From: Candidatus Brocadiaceae bacterium
GTDB lineage: Bacteria > Planctomycetota > Brocadiia > SM23-32
DNA length: 35,499 bases
Assembly (NCBI GenBank): GCA_003551305.1
Contig: PUMJ01000286.1
Location: forward strand, 1 to 35,499
Direction of reading: 5' to 3'
Below, piece by piece: positions 24,030-31,548 of this stretch; the stretch's first letter is position 1; every line of letters begins with the position of its first letter. A program made the position numbers and the translations under genes. The notes under the pieces were generated by a model. The model saw only the letters and a program-made list of their open reading frames with translations. It was not told the origin of the DNA and ran no database searches.

Positions 24030-25136
24030 ATGGACGGATGGACTTCCGGATTTGAAGGTATCATAGACAACCACGTCCACATGCGCGGCCTGGACACCGA
24101 ACGGCGCATGCTGGCCATCCTCGAGGCCACCGGCATCGAGAAGATGGGCCTGGTAGCCATCCAGAACGAGCCGGCGGGCTCCGGGCTGGCCGAGCCACTG
24201 CTGCTGAAGGCCTGCCATCCGGAACGGTTCTTCGTCTTCGCCGGCCTGAACCATGCCGAGAAACTCTCCGGCGGGCAGGTCCGCACCCCGAGCCTTGTCG
24301 ACCAGGTGGACCGGTTCGTCGAGATGGGCTGCGACGGCATCAAGATGATCGAGGGCAAACCGACCTCACGTCAGAAACTCGACATCCCGGTCACGGACCC
24401 CTACTACGCCGACTACTGGGCGCGGGTCGAGGAACTGCGCCTTCCGATCATCTGGCACGTGAACGATCCCGAGGAGTTCTGGGACCCGGACAGGATACCC
24501 GCCTGGGCAAAGGAGCGAAACTGGGGCTACGGACCCGAGGACGTCCGCAAAGAGGAGCTGTACGCCGAGGTGGACGATGTGCTGGAGAGACACCCCGGCC
24601 TGCAGGTGGCCTTCGCGCACTTCTACTTCCTGTCGGCCGACCTGCCGCGGGCGGCCCGCTTCCTGGACGAGCACCCCGGCGTCCGCTTCGACCTGGCTCC
24701 CGGCATCGAGATGCTCTACAACATCTCGCGCGACCCGGAGGCCGGACGGGAGTTCTTCACCCGCTACGCCGACCGCATCGTGTTCGGCACGGACCTGGCC
24801 AGCCGCCACACCGTCGAAGAGGGGCGCATCCGCGCGGGCATCATCTTCCGCTGGCTCGAGACCGAGGACGAGTTCCGCGTGCCCGAGGAGGCGGACTTCC
24901 TCCTCGGCCCGCCCGAAGACGGCCTCATCCGGGGCATGGCCCTGCCCCGGGACGTGCTGCGGAAGGTCTACCGGAGCAACTTCGTGCACCTGGCCGGCGC
25001 TGCCCCCCGGCCGCTCAACACAGACGTCGTCATCGAGGAGTGCCGCCGGATGGCCGCCATAGCCGAAGCCCTGTCCGGCAAGCCCGCCGCCGAGACCGAA
25101 GCGGCACGGGTGATCGAACGGCTGACCGGCACGTGA
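24030..25136 (+). CDS. Amidohydrolase-family (PF04909-type) metal-dependent hydrolase or decarboxylase
   Basis: 368 residues from ATG 24030, with AAGGAG 6-7 nt upstream. It is an amidohydrolase-2 TIM barrel. The first metal motif is IDNHVHM (H15, H17), strand 5 has PIIWHVND, strand 6 has VAFAHFYFLSA, and the strand-8 aspartate is in VFGTDLASRH. These are the expected His/His/His/Asp metal ligands. Members hydrolyse lactones, such as sugar lactones, or decarboxylate aromatic acids. The motifs GCDGIKMIEGKPT and IPAWAKERNWGYG do not identify the substrate. It is monocistronic as far as can be seen, following the glycyl-radical enzyme after a 546-bp spacer and converging on the zinc-ribbon gene. 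Confidence 0.85.
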   Translation: MDGWTSGFEGIIDNHVHMRGLDTERRMLAILEATGIEKMGLVAIQNEPAGSGLAEPLLLKACHPERFFVFAGLNHAEKLSGGQVRTPSLVDQVDRFVEMGCDGIKMIEGKPTSRQKLDIPVTDPYYADYWARVEELRLPIIWHVNDPEEFWDPDRIPAWAKERNWGYGPEDVRKEELYAEVDDVLERHPGLQVAFAHFYFLSADLPRAARFLDEHPGVRFDLAPGIEMLYNISRDPEAGREFFTRYADRIVFGTDLASRHTVEEGRIRAGIIFRWLETEDEFRVPEEADFLLGPPEDGLIRGMALPRDVLRKVYRSNFVHLAGAAPRPLNTDVVIEECRRMAAIAEALSGKPAAETEAARVIERLTGT

Positions 25137-25155
25137 TGTCCGGACACTCGCGCGC

Positions 25156-25171
25156 AGGCGCTAAAGCGCCT
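25156..25171. terminator. Short palindromic hairpin between convergent genes
   Basis: AGGCGCTAAAGCGCCT forms a perfect stem in the 24-bp gap and overlaps the zinc-ribbon stop codon. There is no T-tract, so its role as a bidirectional terminator is only suggested by position. Confidence 0.35.
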
Positions 25172-25379
25172 CGATGTCCTCCACGGTCAGGCGTCTGCGA
25201 ATCCACCGGAACTTCTTCCGGATGGCCGCATACATCCGCCTTGTCTCGTCCTCCTGCCCCGTGTAGCTGCACTTGATGCAGTAATACCTCTCCCCGTCGT
25301 GGTAGAGCACGACATCTATGTCGCGCGAGAGGCAAACCGGGCAGCGCAGGCTCACTCGGCTTTGCTCAGACATAAGCAT
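25161..25379 (-). CDS. Small zinc-ribbon protein
   Basis: 72 residues (70 if started at ATG 25373). Two CxxC knuckles, CPVC at about 13-16 and CIKC at about 34-37, are separated by a hairpin DIDVVLYHDGERYYC, the classic zinc-ribbon layout. The C-terminal half is basic and helical (AAIRKKFRWIRRRL). It could bind nucleic acid or simply be a structural zinc protein; I do not recognise a named family. Its start overlaps the end of the upstream 584-residue gene by 28 bp, and GGAGG lies 12 nt before ATG 25379, so translation is probably coupled. It ends in TAG. Confidence 0.7.
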   Translation of the reverse strand: MLMSEQSRVSLRCPVCLSRDIDVVLYHDGERYYCIKCSYTGQEDETRRMYAAIRKKFRWIRRRLTVEDIEAL

Positions 25380-27106
25380 GACGTGAAGCTCCCTCCGGCT
25401 CTCAGGGTTGTTTCCAGGGTCAGGGTGAAGTAGGGGCTGAACAGGAAACCCTCGACCGCCGTGCCCCTCGGGGCGGCGCCGTCAGCGGGGCAGAGTTCAA
25501 CCGTGCAGTCTATCTGCGGGATGACCGCCCGGACGGCCGTGGCGTTCGTCGTCGCCACGGTGCGGCTCTCGTAGGCGTAGCTCAGCGCCTCCGGCCTGTC
25601 GCCGTCCACGGCCAGCGTCACCCCGTGCAGGTCCTCCGGATACTCGATGGTGCCGTAGCAGCCCTTGAAGTACTCGCAGACCTGCAGTTCCGCCTCCGGG
25701 TCCGAGACCTCGGCCAGGTTCCGCTCGATGAGGATGCGGCCGCCCCCGGGGAAGTGATAGGTCGTCTGCACTGCGGCGGTCAGGCCGTCGCTGAACCTTA
25801 GCTTCGCGGGGGTCAGGGACACGTGGACCCCGTCCTCATCCTTCTCGATGCCGCTGCACTTCGTGGGGCAGGCGCACAGGTCCACAGTCTCCTCGCCGTG
25901 CGTCACGGCCAGCGTGGTGCGCGTGCCGTCGAAGGAGTGGTTGGCGGCCCCGCTGCGGTACTGCGACTGGATCAGGTAGGGATAGGAACCGTCGTAGAGC
26001 GATGGAGAGTCCGGCCCGGTGCTCCGCTCGCACTCGGCCACGTAGGGCCGCAGGTCGCCGATGGAGCCGCCCTGCTGCGTGTCGATCAGCACGCGCATGT
26101 CGGTGTCCAGGTACCAGACGTAGTGCTTGCCGGAACCGTAGAGCATCTCTCTCGCGTGGAAAAGTTCCGGCTCCCCGAGCGGCCGGTTCGCCCTGTACCA
26201 CGCGGCGAACTCGCTCATCGTCATGTCCTCGAGCTCGCCCTCGTCGCGAAGCTGGCCCAAATACTCCAGCAGTTCCCGGTAGAGCTTCTGGGAGACCTCG
26301 ACCGGGTCTTCGATGTTCATGTTATGGGTCAGCCAGTTCGGCCCGACGAAGACGTTGTAGTAGGAATAGCCCCCGTTGAGAGGCTCCTGGGCGCGGTAGA
26401 GGTCCACCAGGTTGAAGTCATAGGGGTGGACTTCCCCTTCGTTGCCGAGGCCGCGCTGAACGTTGGCCGGGTGGCTGGCCCAGAAGTCGTTGCGGCTCTC
26501 GTAGGAGAGCGCCGGGTCCCGGCTCAGGTGGCAGACGCCGACGATGCCGACGGCGTCATCCTCGTCACGCGCCGGGCGCAGCGTGTTCCCCTTCGCGGGG
26601 TACCAGGCCGACCAGGGCCCGCCCTCGTTGAACAGGTACCAGGAGTTGTTGCAGCCGTGGAAGTTCTTGACGCCCTCCTCGAAGCAGGCGCAGACGGCGA
26701 TCTGAAGCGACGGACACGCCTCCGTCAGCACTTCCATGGTCGAGGCGTCCATGTAGTAGGCGGCCGCCGAGACTGGATCCCCCCCGAAGCACTCCCGGAA
26801 CCGCTCCAGCGCCATCGCGACCATCCGTTCCTTCTTATCGCGGCTGTAGAGCCAGATGGAGTTCATCTCACAGTGGAACTCCCGGCGGAACGTCTCGCAG
26901 TTCAGCTCGCTGAGGAACAGGCCGATCTCGTCGCCGTATTCCTCGTGGTAGCGCTTGATGTCCTCCACCATGAAGTCCTTCTCCATGGCGGGCAGGCTGA
27001 CCAGGATGGTCACCTTCAGCCCGATCTCGTGGGCCATGTCCTGCTGGAGCTTGAAGAACTCGTAGTAGTCGCCCATCTTCGGGCGGTGCAGAAGGTTCAG
27101 GTACAC
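25352..27106 (-). CDS. Large protein of unrecognised family, possibly a carbohydrate-active (deacetylase/GH57-like) barrel with a C-terminal beta-rich region
   Basis: 584 residues from GTG 27106, supported by GGAGGAG 7 nt upstream. No signal peptide is seen. The N-terminal half (about 1-330) looks like an alpha/beta barrel: HEIGLKVTILVSLPAM, EEYGDEIGLFLSELNCETF, FHCEMNSIWLYSRDKKERMV, AAAYYMDASTMEVL and DLDTDM-like acidic segments. The HCE and E/D clusters recall polysaccharide deacetylase or GH57/38-type folds, but I cannot place a catalytic motif with confidence. From about 400 the sequence is beta-rich (HVSLTPAKLRF, YHFPGGGRILIERNLAEV, FSPYFTLTLETTL), like the sandwich domains that follow glycosidase barrels. 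The setting among sugar-related genes fits, but the function is open. Confidence 0.75.
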   Translation of the reverse strand: MYLNLLHRPKMGDYYEFFKLQQDMAHEIGLKVTILVSLPAMEKDFMVEDIKRYHEEYGDEIGLFLSELNCETFRREFHCEMNSIWLYSRDKKERMVAMALERFRECFGGDPVSAAAYYMDASTMEVLTEACPSLQIAVCACFEEGVKNFHGCNNSWYLFNEGGPWSAWYPAKGNTLRPARDEDDAVGIVGVCHLSRDPALSYESRNDFWASHPANVQRGLGNEGEVHPYDFNLVDLYRAQEPLNGGYSYYNVFVGPNWLTHNMNIEDPVEVSQKLYRELLEYLGQLRDEGELEDMTMSEFAAWYRANRPLGEPELFHAREMLYGSGKHYVWYLDTDMRVLIDTQQGGSIGDLRPYVAECERSTGPDSPSLYDGSYPYLIQSQYRSGAANHSFDGTRTTLAVTHGEETVDLCACPTKCSGIEKDEDGVHVSLTPAKLRFSDGLTAAVQTTYHFPGGGRILIERNLAEVSDPEAELQVCEYFKGCYGTIEYPEDLHGVTLAVDGDRPEALSYAYESRTVATTNATAVRAVIPQIDCTVELCPADGAAPRGTAVEGFLFSPYFTLTLETTLRAGGSFTSCLCLSKAE

Positions 27107-27159
27107 GGTGTCGCTCCTCCGTAATGGGGTTCATCGTCAATGCACGGCCGGCCGGCAGC

Positions 27160-27188
27160 AGGATAGCGAAAATCCCCCATCCCGGCAA
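27160..27188 (-). promoter_or_regulatory. Candidate promoter of the 584-residue protein gene
   Basis: Minus strand TTGCCG (27188-27183), 17-bp spacer, TATCCT (27165-27160), about 50 bp before the GTG. Each hexamer has four matches to consensus. Confidence 0.4.
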
Positions 27189-27393
27189 GCCCGCAGACGG
27201 ACCCGGCAGTTCCCCCGCCGCCGGCACGGGACTGCAAGCACGGCAGGCAGGGTGAGCACAGCGACACAACGACCCCGACGACGAGGACAATTGTGCGGAC
27301 CCGGGCGGCTGTGCCGGATGCGGCGGCTTTGACGCGGTATGGGACTTTCTTCATTCGTTGTGGTCGTGGTGTCATCGTGGTTGCAGTTGTCGT

Positions 27394-27414
27394 CATCTGC
27401 GTTTATCTGCGGTT
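27394..27414 (-). repeat. GCAGAT repeat, copy a (inverted)
   Basis: 21 bp which, read on the minus strand, match the first 21 bp of copy b at 20 positions. Orientation is opposite to copies b and c. Confidence 0.7.
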
Positions 27415-27618
27415 GCCGGTCGAGGACGATTGATATCGCATGCCGTTTTCTCCACTCCCTGCCGTTCTTCTGTATTCTTCGTGCACTTCGTGCCCTTCTT
27501 GGCAAGAGCCGTTGCCATTATGCTTTCTCGGTGCATTCTTTACGACAAAATGGATTCGTTTCGTAATGCGTGGGCAAATCGGTCACCACCCCCCAAACCG
27601 GACACCACCGCACAAGGA

Positions 27619-27650
27619 AACCGCAGATGAACGCAGATGGACACAGATAA
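27619..27650 (+). repeat. GCAGAT repeat, copy b
   Basis: 32 bp starting AACCGCAGATGAACGCAGAT and ending ACACAGATAA. Internally it has a 10-bp period (GCAGATGAAC, GCAGATGGAC, ACAGATAA). Confidence 0.75.
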
Positions 27651-27740
27651 CGGCAAAGGCCGCTTTGTATGCGGCACAGCCGCCCCCGGCTCTGGAAGCC
27701 TCCGCAAGGGGGCTGCTGTCCGCCGCCACGGACGTAGGGC

Positions 27741-27772
27741 AACCGAAGATGAACACAGATGAACGCAGATAA
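27741..27772 (+). repeat. GCAGAT repeat, copy c
   Basis: 32 bp, 28 of them identical to copy b and in the same orientation 122 bp downstream. Between the copies lie GC hairpin-forming segments (27677-27687 with 27708-27718, one mismatch). Confidence 0.75.
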
Positions 27773-27828
27773 GCCCAAATGACGTCTGTCCTGTCCACTG
27801 TCCACCGCCCACTGTCCACTATGTGCCC

Positions 27829-27868
27829 CGGCCGCCCGGCTGTGACCGGCCCATCGGGCGGGCGGCCG
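27829..27868. repeat. GC-rich 10-bp inverted repeat
   Basis: CGGCCGCCCG (27829-27838) and CGGGCGGCCG (27859-27868), perfect, 20-nt loop. It may fold in RNA, but there is no T-tract on either side. Confidence 0.45.
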
Positions 27869-28008
27869 CAGGGCGACCTGCCGTGTACCACTCACATGAA
27901 TAGCCGTTCCGCCCCGTCCGGTCAAGCCCTTCGGGCGGTTCCTCGGACAGCAGCGCCCAACCGCGCCCATACCGGACACAGATTCACGACGACGGTTGCC
28001 TCACCGGT

Positions 28009-28037
28009 TTGCGTCGGGCCGGGCGTTCGGGTACAAA
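28009..28037 (+). promoter_or_regulatory. Weak candidate promoter of the second URO-D gene
   Basis: TTGCGT (28009-28014), 17-bp spacer, TACAAA (28032-28037), about 27 bp before the ATG. Spacing is good and the hexamers are poor. Confidence 0.3.
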
Positions 28038-28064
28038 GGGATGCGACCAGTGAGGGAGATGACG

Positions 28065-29096
28065 ATGGATAGCCGTGAGATAGTGCGCAGGACGATAGCC
28101 TTCCAAAACCCGGAGCGCATCGCGATGTCGCTGCCGGCGCCCTACCCCAACGACTTCTGCGGGGCCGGGCCGGACCCTGACCCGAACCACCCCCCGACCG
28201 GCTGGGAGCAGGTGGACTCGGGACGGTGGGAACGCACCGACGAGTGGGGCAACACCTGGGCCCGCATCGAGGGCTTCAGCAAGGGCGAGGTGGCCCGCGG
28301 CGTCATCCAGGACTGGGACCAGTTAGACGAGATCGAACTGCCCGATTACGACCTGCCCGAGAGATACGAGCGTGCCGCAGAAACCTACAGCGCCAGCCCC
28401 GACAGGTTCAGGCTGGGCCACCTGGGCGGCTTCCCGTTCAACATTGCGCGCAAGATGCGCCGCCTGGACAACTTCCTGATGGACGTCATGATCGAACCGG
28501 ACAGGTGCGAGCGACTGCTGGGCATGGTCGAGGAGCAGTTGCACCACGGCATACGCCGCCTGGCCGAAGCCGGGGCGGACGCCATCATGTTCGCCGAGGA
28601 CTGGGGAACGCAGGACCGCCTGCTGGTGCCGCCGGACCTGTGGCGCCGCATGTTCAAGCCGGGTTTCGAGCGGCTCTGCGCCACCGCCCACGGTAACGGC
28701 GTCTTCGTGATCATACACTCGTGCGGCTACCTCTATGAAGTCATCAATGACATGATCGAGGCGGGCATAGACGTCTTCCAGTTCGATCAACCCCAGCTCT
28801 ACGGCATAGACACCCTGGCCGACGAGTTCGGCGGGCGGACCACCTTCTGGTGCCCCGTGGACATCCAGAAGACGCTCCAGACCCGCGACCAGGACCGCAT
28901 CGAGGCCGACGCTAAAGCCATGATAGAGAAGCTCGGCGCCGGGGGCGGTTTCATTGCCGGCTACTACGGGGGCAACGAGGCCATCGGCCTGGACCCGAGC
29001 GTGCAGGACATCGCCTGCCGGGCGTTCGTCAAGCACGGCGCCCCGGAGCTCTGGCAGGAGCTGAAGGACACACCGGCCCCCGCGGGCACGCCCTGA
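28065..29096 (+). CDS. Uroporphyrinogen decarboxylase-fold protein (URO-D/MtaA family), second copy
   Basis: 343 residues from ATG 28065, 6 nt after GAGGGAG; ATG 28059 and an upstream extension are less likely. Family features are MDSREIVRRTIAFQNPERIAMSLP at the N-terminus, GFPFNIARKMRRLDNFLMDVMIEPD, the GADAIMFAEDWGTQDRLLVPPDLWRRMFKP segment, VIIHSCGYLYEVINDMIEAGIDVFQFDQPQLYGID and a C-terminal GGGFIAGYYGGNEAIG. HSCG provides the His and Cys zinc-ligand positions seen in methyltransferase-type members; the second cysteine region is GYYGG instead. It differs clearly from the 11669-12730 paralogue and from HemE. A Gfo/Idh/MocA gene follows 51 bp downstream on the same strand, so the two probably form an operon in carbohydrate or methyl-compound metabolism. 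Confidence 0.87.
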   Translation: MDSREIVRRTIAFQNPERIAMSLPAPYPNDFCGAGPDPDPNHPPTGWEQVDSGRWERTDEWGNTWARIEGFSKGEVARGVIQDWDQLDEIELPDYDLPERYERAAETYSASPDRFRLGHLGGFPFNIARKMRRLDNFLMDVMIEPDRCERLLGMVEEQLHHGIRRLAEAGADAIMFAEDWGTQDRLLVPPDLWRRMFKPGFERLCATAHGNGVFVIIHSCGYLYEVINDMIEAGIDVFQFDQPQLYGIDTLADEFGGRTTFWCPVDIQKTLQTRDQDRIEADAKAMIEKLGAGGGFIAGYYGGNEAIGLDPSVQDIACRAFVKHGAPELWQELKDTPAPAGTP

Positions 29097-29147
29097 GGTC
29101 TGCCCCGGTCTCGCCCCGCGACATTCCCAGACCTGCGGAGAACGAGC

Positions 29148-30182
29148 ATGGACGAAGTACGACTCGGCATCATCGGATTCGGCGGCATGGGGCGCGGTCG
29201 TGCGCTTGAGGCCGTCAAGCTGGACGGCATGCGTGCCACGGCCGTCGTCGAGACCCGCGAAGAGGCCCGGCACAGGGCCACTACGGAGTTCGAGTTGGAG
29301 GCGTTCGAGACGCTCGATGAGTTCCTCGACGCCGGGGCCGCCGACGCCGTCTATGTCGCCACGCCCAACAAGTTCCACGCCGAACAGACGGTCCGCTGCC
29401 TGGAGGCGGGGCTGCACGTGCTCTGCGAGAAGCCGATGGCGATGAACGCGGCCGAGGGCGAGCGGATGATCGAGGCGGCCCGCCGGGCCGACCGGAAACT
29501 GACCATCAACCTCTCCTACCGGGCCACGGGGCCGGCCCGTGCGGCCAGGGCCGTAGCCGAAGAGGGGCTTCTGGGCGAGGTGTACTTCGCCCGGACCGGC
29601 TGGATGCGCAACCGGGGCATCCCGGGCAGCGGCTGGTTCGCCACACGGGAGCTGGCCGGCGGCGGCCCGCTCATAGACCTGGGGGTGCACCGCATTGACC
29701 TGGCCCTGTGGCTGATGGGCCACCCCGAGCCGGTCGCCGTCAGCGGCGCCACCTACGAGGCGCTGGGCAGGCGGCTGTGGGCCGAACGCGGCCGCGACTA
29801 CCAGGTGGAGGACCTCGCCGCGGGCTTCGTCCGCTTCGCCAACGGCGCCACGCTTTCGCTGCAGACCTCCTGGGCCACCAACAGCGAATGGCGCGAGGAC
29901 ATGTTCACCTACGTGTACGGGACGAAGGCCGGCATCGCGCATCGGTCCGTCGGCGGCACCTACGACTTCGAGGCGCGGATGTGGGGCGAGACGGCGGGCA
30001 CCTACTCCGAGACGAAGCTCGAGCCCGTGCGCGGACCGGGCCATCTGGAGGCTTTCGTCACCGCCATCAGGGACGACGGCCCGGTGCCGGTGCCGCCGGA
30101 AGACGCCCTGCAGGTGCAGCGCATCATAGACGCACTGTATGAAAGCGCCCGGACCGGCCGCGAGGTGCGTCTGAACGGCTGA
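29148..30182 (+). CDS. Gfo/Idh/MocA-family NAD(P)-dependent oxidoreductase
   Basis: 344 residues. The N-terminal Rossmann fold has VRLGIIGFGGMGRGRALE, then VVETREEARHRA, AVYVATPNKFHAEQTVRCLEAGLHVLCEKPMAMNAAEG with the catalytic-region EKP lysine, and NLSYRATGPARAA. The C-terminal domain has GGGPLIDLGVHRIDLALWLMG, where aspartate and histidine form the usual active-site pair, and GFVRFANGATLSLQTSWATNSEW. Members oxidise or reduce hydroxyls on sugars, inositols or sugar amines. It has GCGGAGAA before the ATG and lies 51 bp after the URO-D-fold gene, so the two are probably co-expressed. It converges on the GNAT gene. The substrate is unknown. Confidence 0.9.
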   Translation: MDEVRLGIIGFGGMGRGRALEAVKLDGMRATAVVETREEARHRATTEFELEAFETLDEFLDAGAADAVYVATPNKFHAEQTVRCLEAGLHVLCEKPMAMNAAEGERMIEAARRADRKLTINLSYRATGPARAARAVAEEGLLGEVYFARTGWMRNRGIPGSGWFATRELAGGGPLIDLGVHRIDLALWLMGHPEPVAVSGATYEALGRRLWAERGRDYQVEDLAAGFVRFANGATLSLQTSWATNSEWREDMFTYVYGTKAGIAHRSVGGTYDFEARMWGETAGTYSETKLEPVRGPGHLEAFVTAIRDDGPVPVPPEDALQVQRIIDALYESARTGREVRLNG

Positions 30183-30249
30183 GAGCAGGGGCCGGGACGA
30201 CGGCATACGGCGGGCACGACATCGGTCCGGCCCGCGGCCGGAACTCCGG

Positions 30250-30732
30250 TTACCGGCCGGCTCCGCCCCACCCGTGCTCTTCTTCGGGCATCCACTCGTA
30301 CATTCGGTATCGCGTGCCGTCCATGCCCAGCGCCTCGTAGGCGCGCCGGGCGGCGGCGTTCTCGGTCGCCACGTAGAGCCTGAGGCCGGCGACGTCGTCG
30401 CACTCGCGCACAAGCCCCTGCAGGTGACGGAACATGGCGCGGAAGACGCCCTGCCCGCGGTGTTCCGGCATCACGTAGAGGGACTGTATCCACCAGATGG
30501 TGGCGTTGCGCCAGTCCGACCATTCCGTGGTGGCCAGCAGCGAGGCGATAACCTTCCCATCCATCTCGGCCACCCAGTACGCGCCCCTGGCCGGGTCGTT
30601 CAGAACCGCGGCCACGCCGCGCGAGACAGTGTCCGGGTCGAGTTCGAGGTCCTCGGTCTCCCGGGCCAGGCGCAACTGGAACTCCACCAGACTCGCGGCG
30701 TCGTCGAGACGAGCCGGTCGTATGCGGGGCAT
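30250..30732 (-). CDS. GNAT-family N-acetyltransferase
   Basis: 160 residues. The GNAT fold is evident: IRPARLDDAASLVEFQLRLARETE at the N-terminus, YWVAEMDGKVIASLLATTEWSDWRN (central strands), the acetyl-CoA pyrophosphate-binding motif A IQSLYVMPEHRGQGVFRAMFRHL (R/QxxGxG/A as RGQGVF), and motif B LRLYVATENAAARRAYEALGM. The ATG has GAAGGAG 8 nt upstream and a promoter about 32 bp before it. The acceptor substrate cannot be deduced; this subgroup is common near sugar genes but acts on many amines. It is monocistronic, reading away from the hairpin-rich spacer. Confidence 0.9.
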   Translation of the reverse strand: MPRIRPARLDDAASLVEFQLRLARETEDLELDPDTVSRGVAAVLNDPARGAYWVAEMDGKVIASLLATTEWSDWRNATIWWIQSLYVMPEHRGQGVFRAMFRHLQGLVRECDDVAGLRLYVATENAAARRAYEALGMDGTRYRMYEWMPEEEHGWGGAGR

Positions 30733-30764
30733 GGGCGTACTCCTTCGAAAGGTGGCCTCCGGCT

Positions 30765-30794
30765 ATTGTGCCCGGCCAGGCATTGAGGTTTCAA
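30765..30794 (-). promoter_or_regulatory. Promoter of the GNAT gene
   Basis: Minus strand TTGAAA (30794-30789), 18-bp spacer, CACAAT (30770-30765), leader about 25-30 nt. Confidence 0.5.
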
Positions 30795-30934
30795 GCCGGG
30801 GCAGACCCTGGTGGCGAGGGGGGAATGGCACGGTGATTGCTTAATTCTTCGGTGGTTCGCACTGAGACACATTGACAGAGAGAAACGGGCAAGCGGCGTC
30901 GTGCTCCAGACCATGACCCAGCGACGCCCGCGTT

Positions 30935-31256
30935 GGCCTGGGGGCCCATAGCACAGGACCCTCCCTCGGACCGGCCCATTGCCGGTCCGCTGGACCGTGC
31001 GCCCATGGGTCCCCGGCCTCAGCCCGTTTGTGTGGCACGGACGCCTCAGGAGGGAACGCCCCCTGTGTGTCCCCCCTTGTGGCCCCGGCCGGCCGTTAGC
31101 CCCGCCCCGGGGGAGAACGGAGCAACCGGCCGGGGCCACCTCCTCCCCGCGCTTTCCTGTTGCCCGCATTTTCCGCTTGGCTTTGCTCTCGGGCCGGTGC
31201 CCGTCGGGCAAGCAGGGGGAGGACAGGCGCGGGGCCGCGCGGGACGTCACTTTTTG
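30935..31256 (+). ncRNA. Hairpin-rich non-coding segment, possible structured RNA (strand uncertain)
   Basis: No credible protein frame lies in the 606-bp gap 30733-31338. Nested complementarity is dense: GGCCTGGGGGCCCAT (30935-30949) pairs with ATGGGTCCCCGGCC (31005-31018) apart from one bulge and one wobble, enclosing GCAC/GTGC (30951-30954, 30997-31000) and a perfect hairpin GGACCGGC-CCATT-GCCGGTCC (30968-30988). A second, 14-bp perfect stem joins 31079-31092 to 31126-31139. On the plus strand the segment ends with GCGCGGGGCCGCGC (31227-31240) and TTTTT at 31251-31255, like a loose terminator. I recognise no RNase P, tmRNA, SRP or 6S signature and found no convincing promoter, so this is tentative. 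Confidence 0.3.
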
Positions 31257-31268
31257 ATGCCCCTGCTC

Positions 31269-31313
31269 AAAAAAAGGGAAGCGCTCCCGCGTCCCTCAGC
31301 GCGGCAGCGCCCC
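31269..31313 (-). terminator. Intrinsic terminator of the cold-shock gene
   Basis: On the minus strand a GC stem (31313-31276; GGGGCGCT and CCGCG pairing with CGCGG and AGCGCTTCCC) is followed by seven Ts (31275-31269), starting 26 bp after the csp stop. It is the clearest rho-independent terminator in the window. Confidence 0.75.
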
Positions 31314-31338
31314 GTTTTCCAGATTGATGGTCCGGGCC

Positions 31339-31548
31339 TCAGCCCTGGACTTTGACGACGTTCGTGGCTCGGAGGCCCTTCGGGCCTTCCTCCACCTCAA
31401 ACTCGACCATATCATCCTCCGCCAGCGTCTTGAAACCAACGCCCTGAATGGCGCTGTGATGCACAAACACGTCTTCGCCGCCGTCGTCCGGCTGGATGAA
31501 GCCGTAACCTTTTGCGTCACTGAACCACTTTACTTTGCCAGTAGCCAT
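31339..31548 (-). CDS. csp: CspA-family cold-shock protein
   Basis: 69 residues, a complete single cold-shock domain. It begins [21 protein letters not shown] with RNP1 (KGYGFI) and continues [12 protein letters not shown] with RNP2 (VFVHH), then [30 protein letters not shown]. These proteins bind single-stranded RNA and DNA and melt RNA structure, usually on cold shock or in growth control. AGGGGTG lies 6-7 nt before the ATG. A candidate promoter 350 bp upstream implies a very long 5' leader with stable hairpins, as in other cspA-type genes whose leaders act as temperature-sensitive switches. A strong terminator follows. Confidence 0.97.
   Translation of the reverse strand: MATGKVKWFSDAKGYGFIQPDDGGEDVFVHHSAIQGVGFKTLAEDDMVEFEVEEGPKGLRATNVVKVQG

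Larger units (their letters stand above)
27107..28064. other. Repeat-bearing intergenic region of 0.96 kb
   Basis: No credible gene on either strand. It contains a candidate promoter for the leftward gene, three copies of a GCAGAT repeat, tandem CACTGTCCAC-like units (27790-27820), a GC inverted repeat and a weak promoter for the rightward URO-D gene. Base composition is lower in GC around 27330-27660 than in the genes. Confidence 0.6.

Noticed and set aside
27394-27772. CRISPR array
   Set aside because: Only three repeat copies, one inverted, with unequal spacing and internal 10-bp periodicity; no cas genes.
31276-31288. LacI-like GGGAAGCGCTCCC sequence
   Set aside because: It is part of the csp terminator stem next to the T-tract; the terminator explains it better than an operator.
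27107-31338. tRNA or other standard RNA genes in the long spacers
   Set aside because: No GGTTCRANNCC T-arm with matching acceptor stem, and no RNase P, tmRNA or SRP signature was seen.
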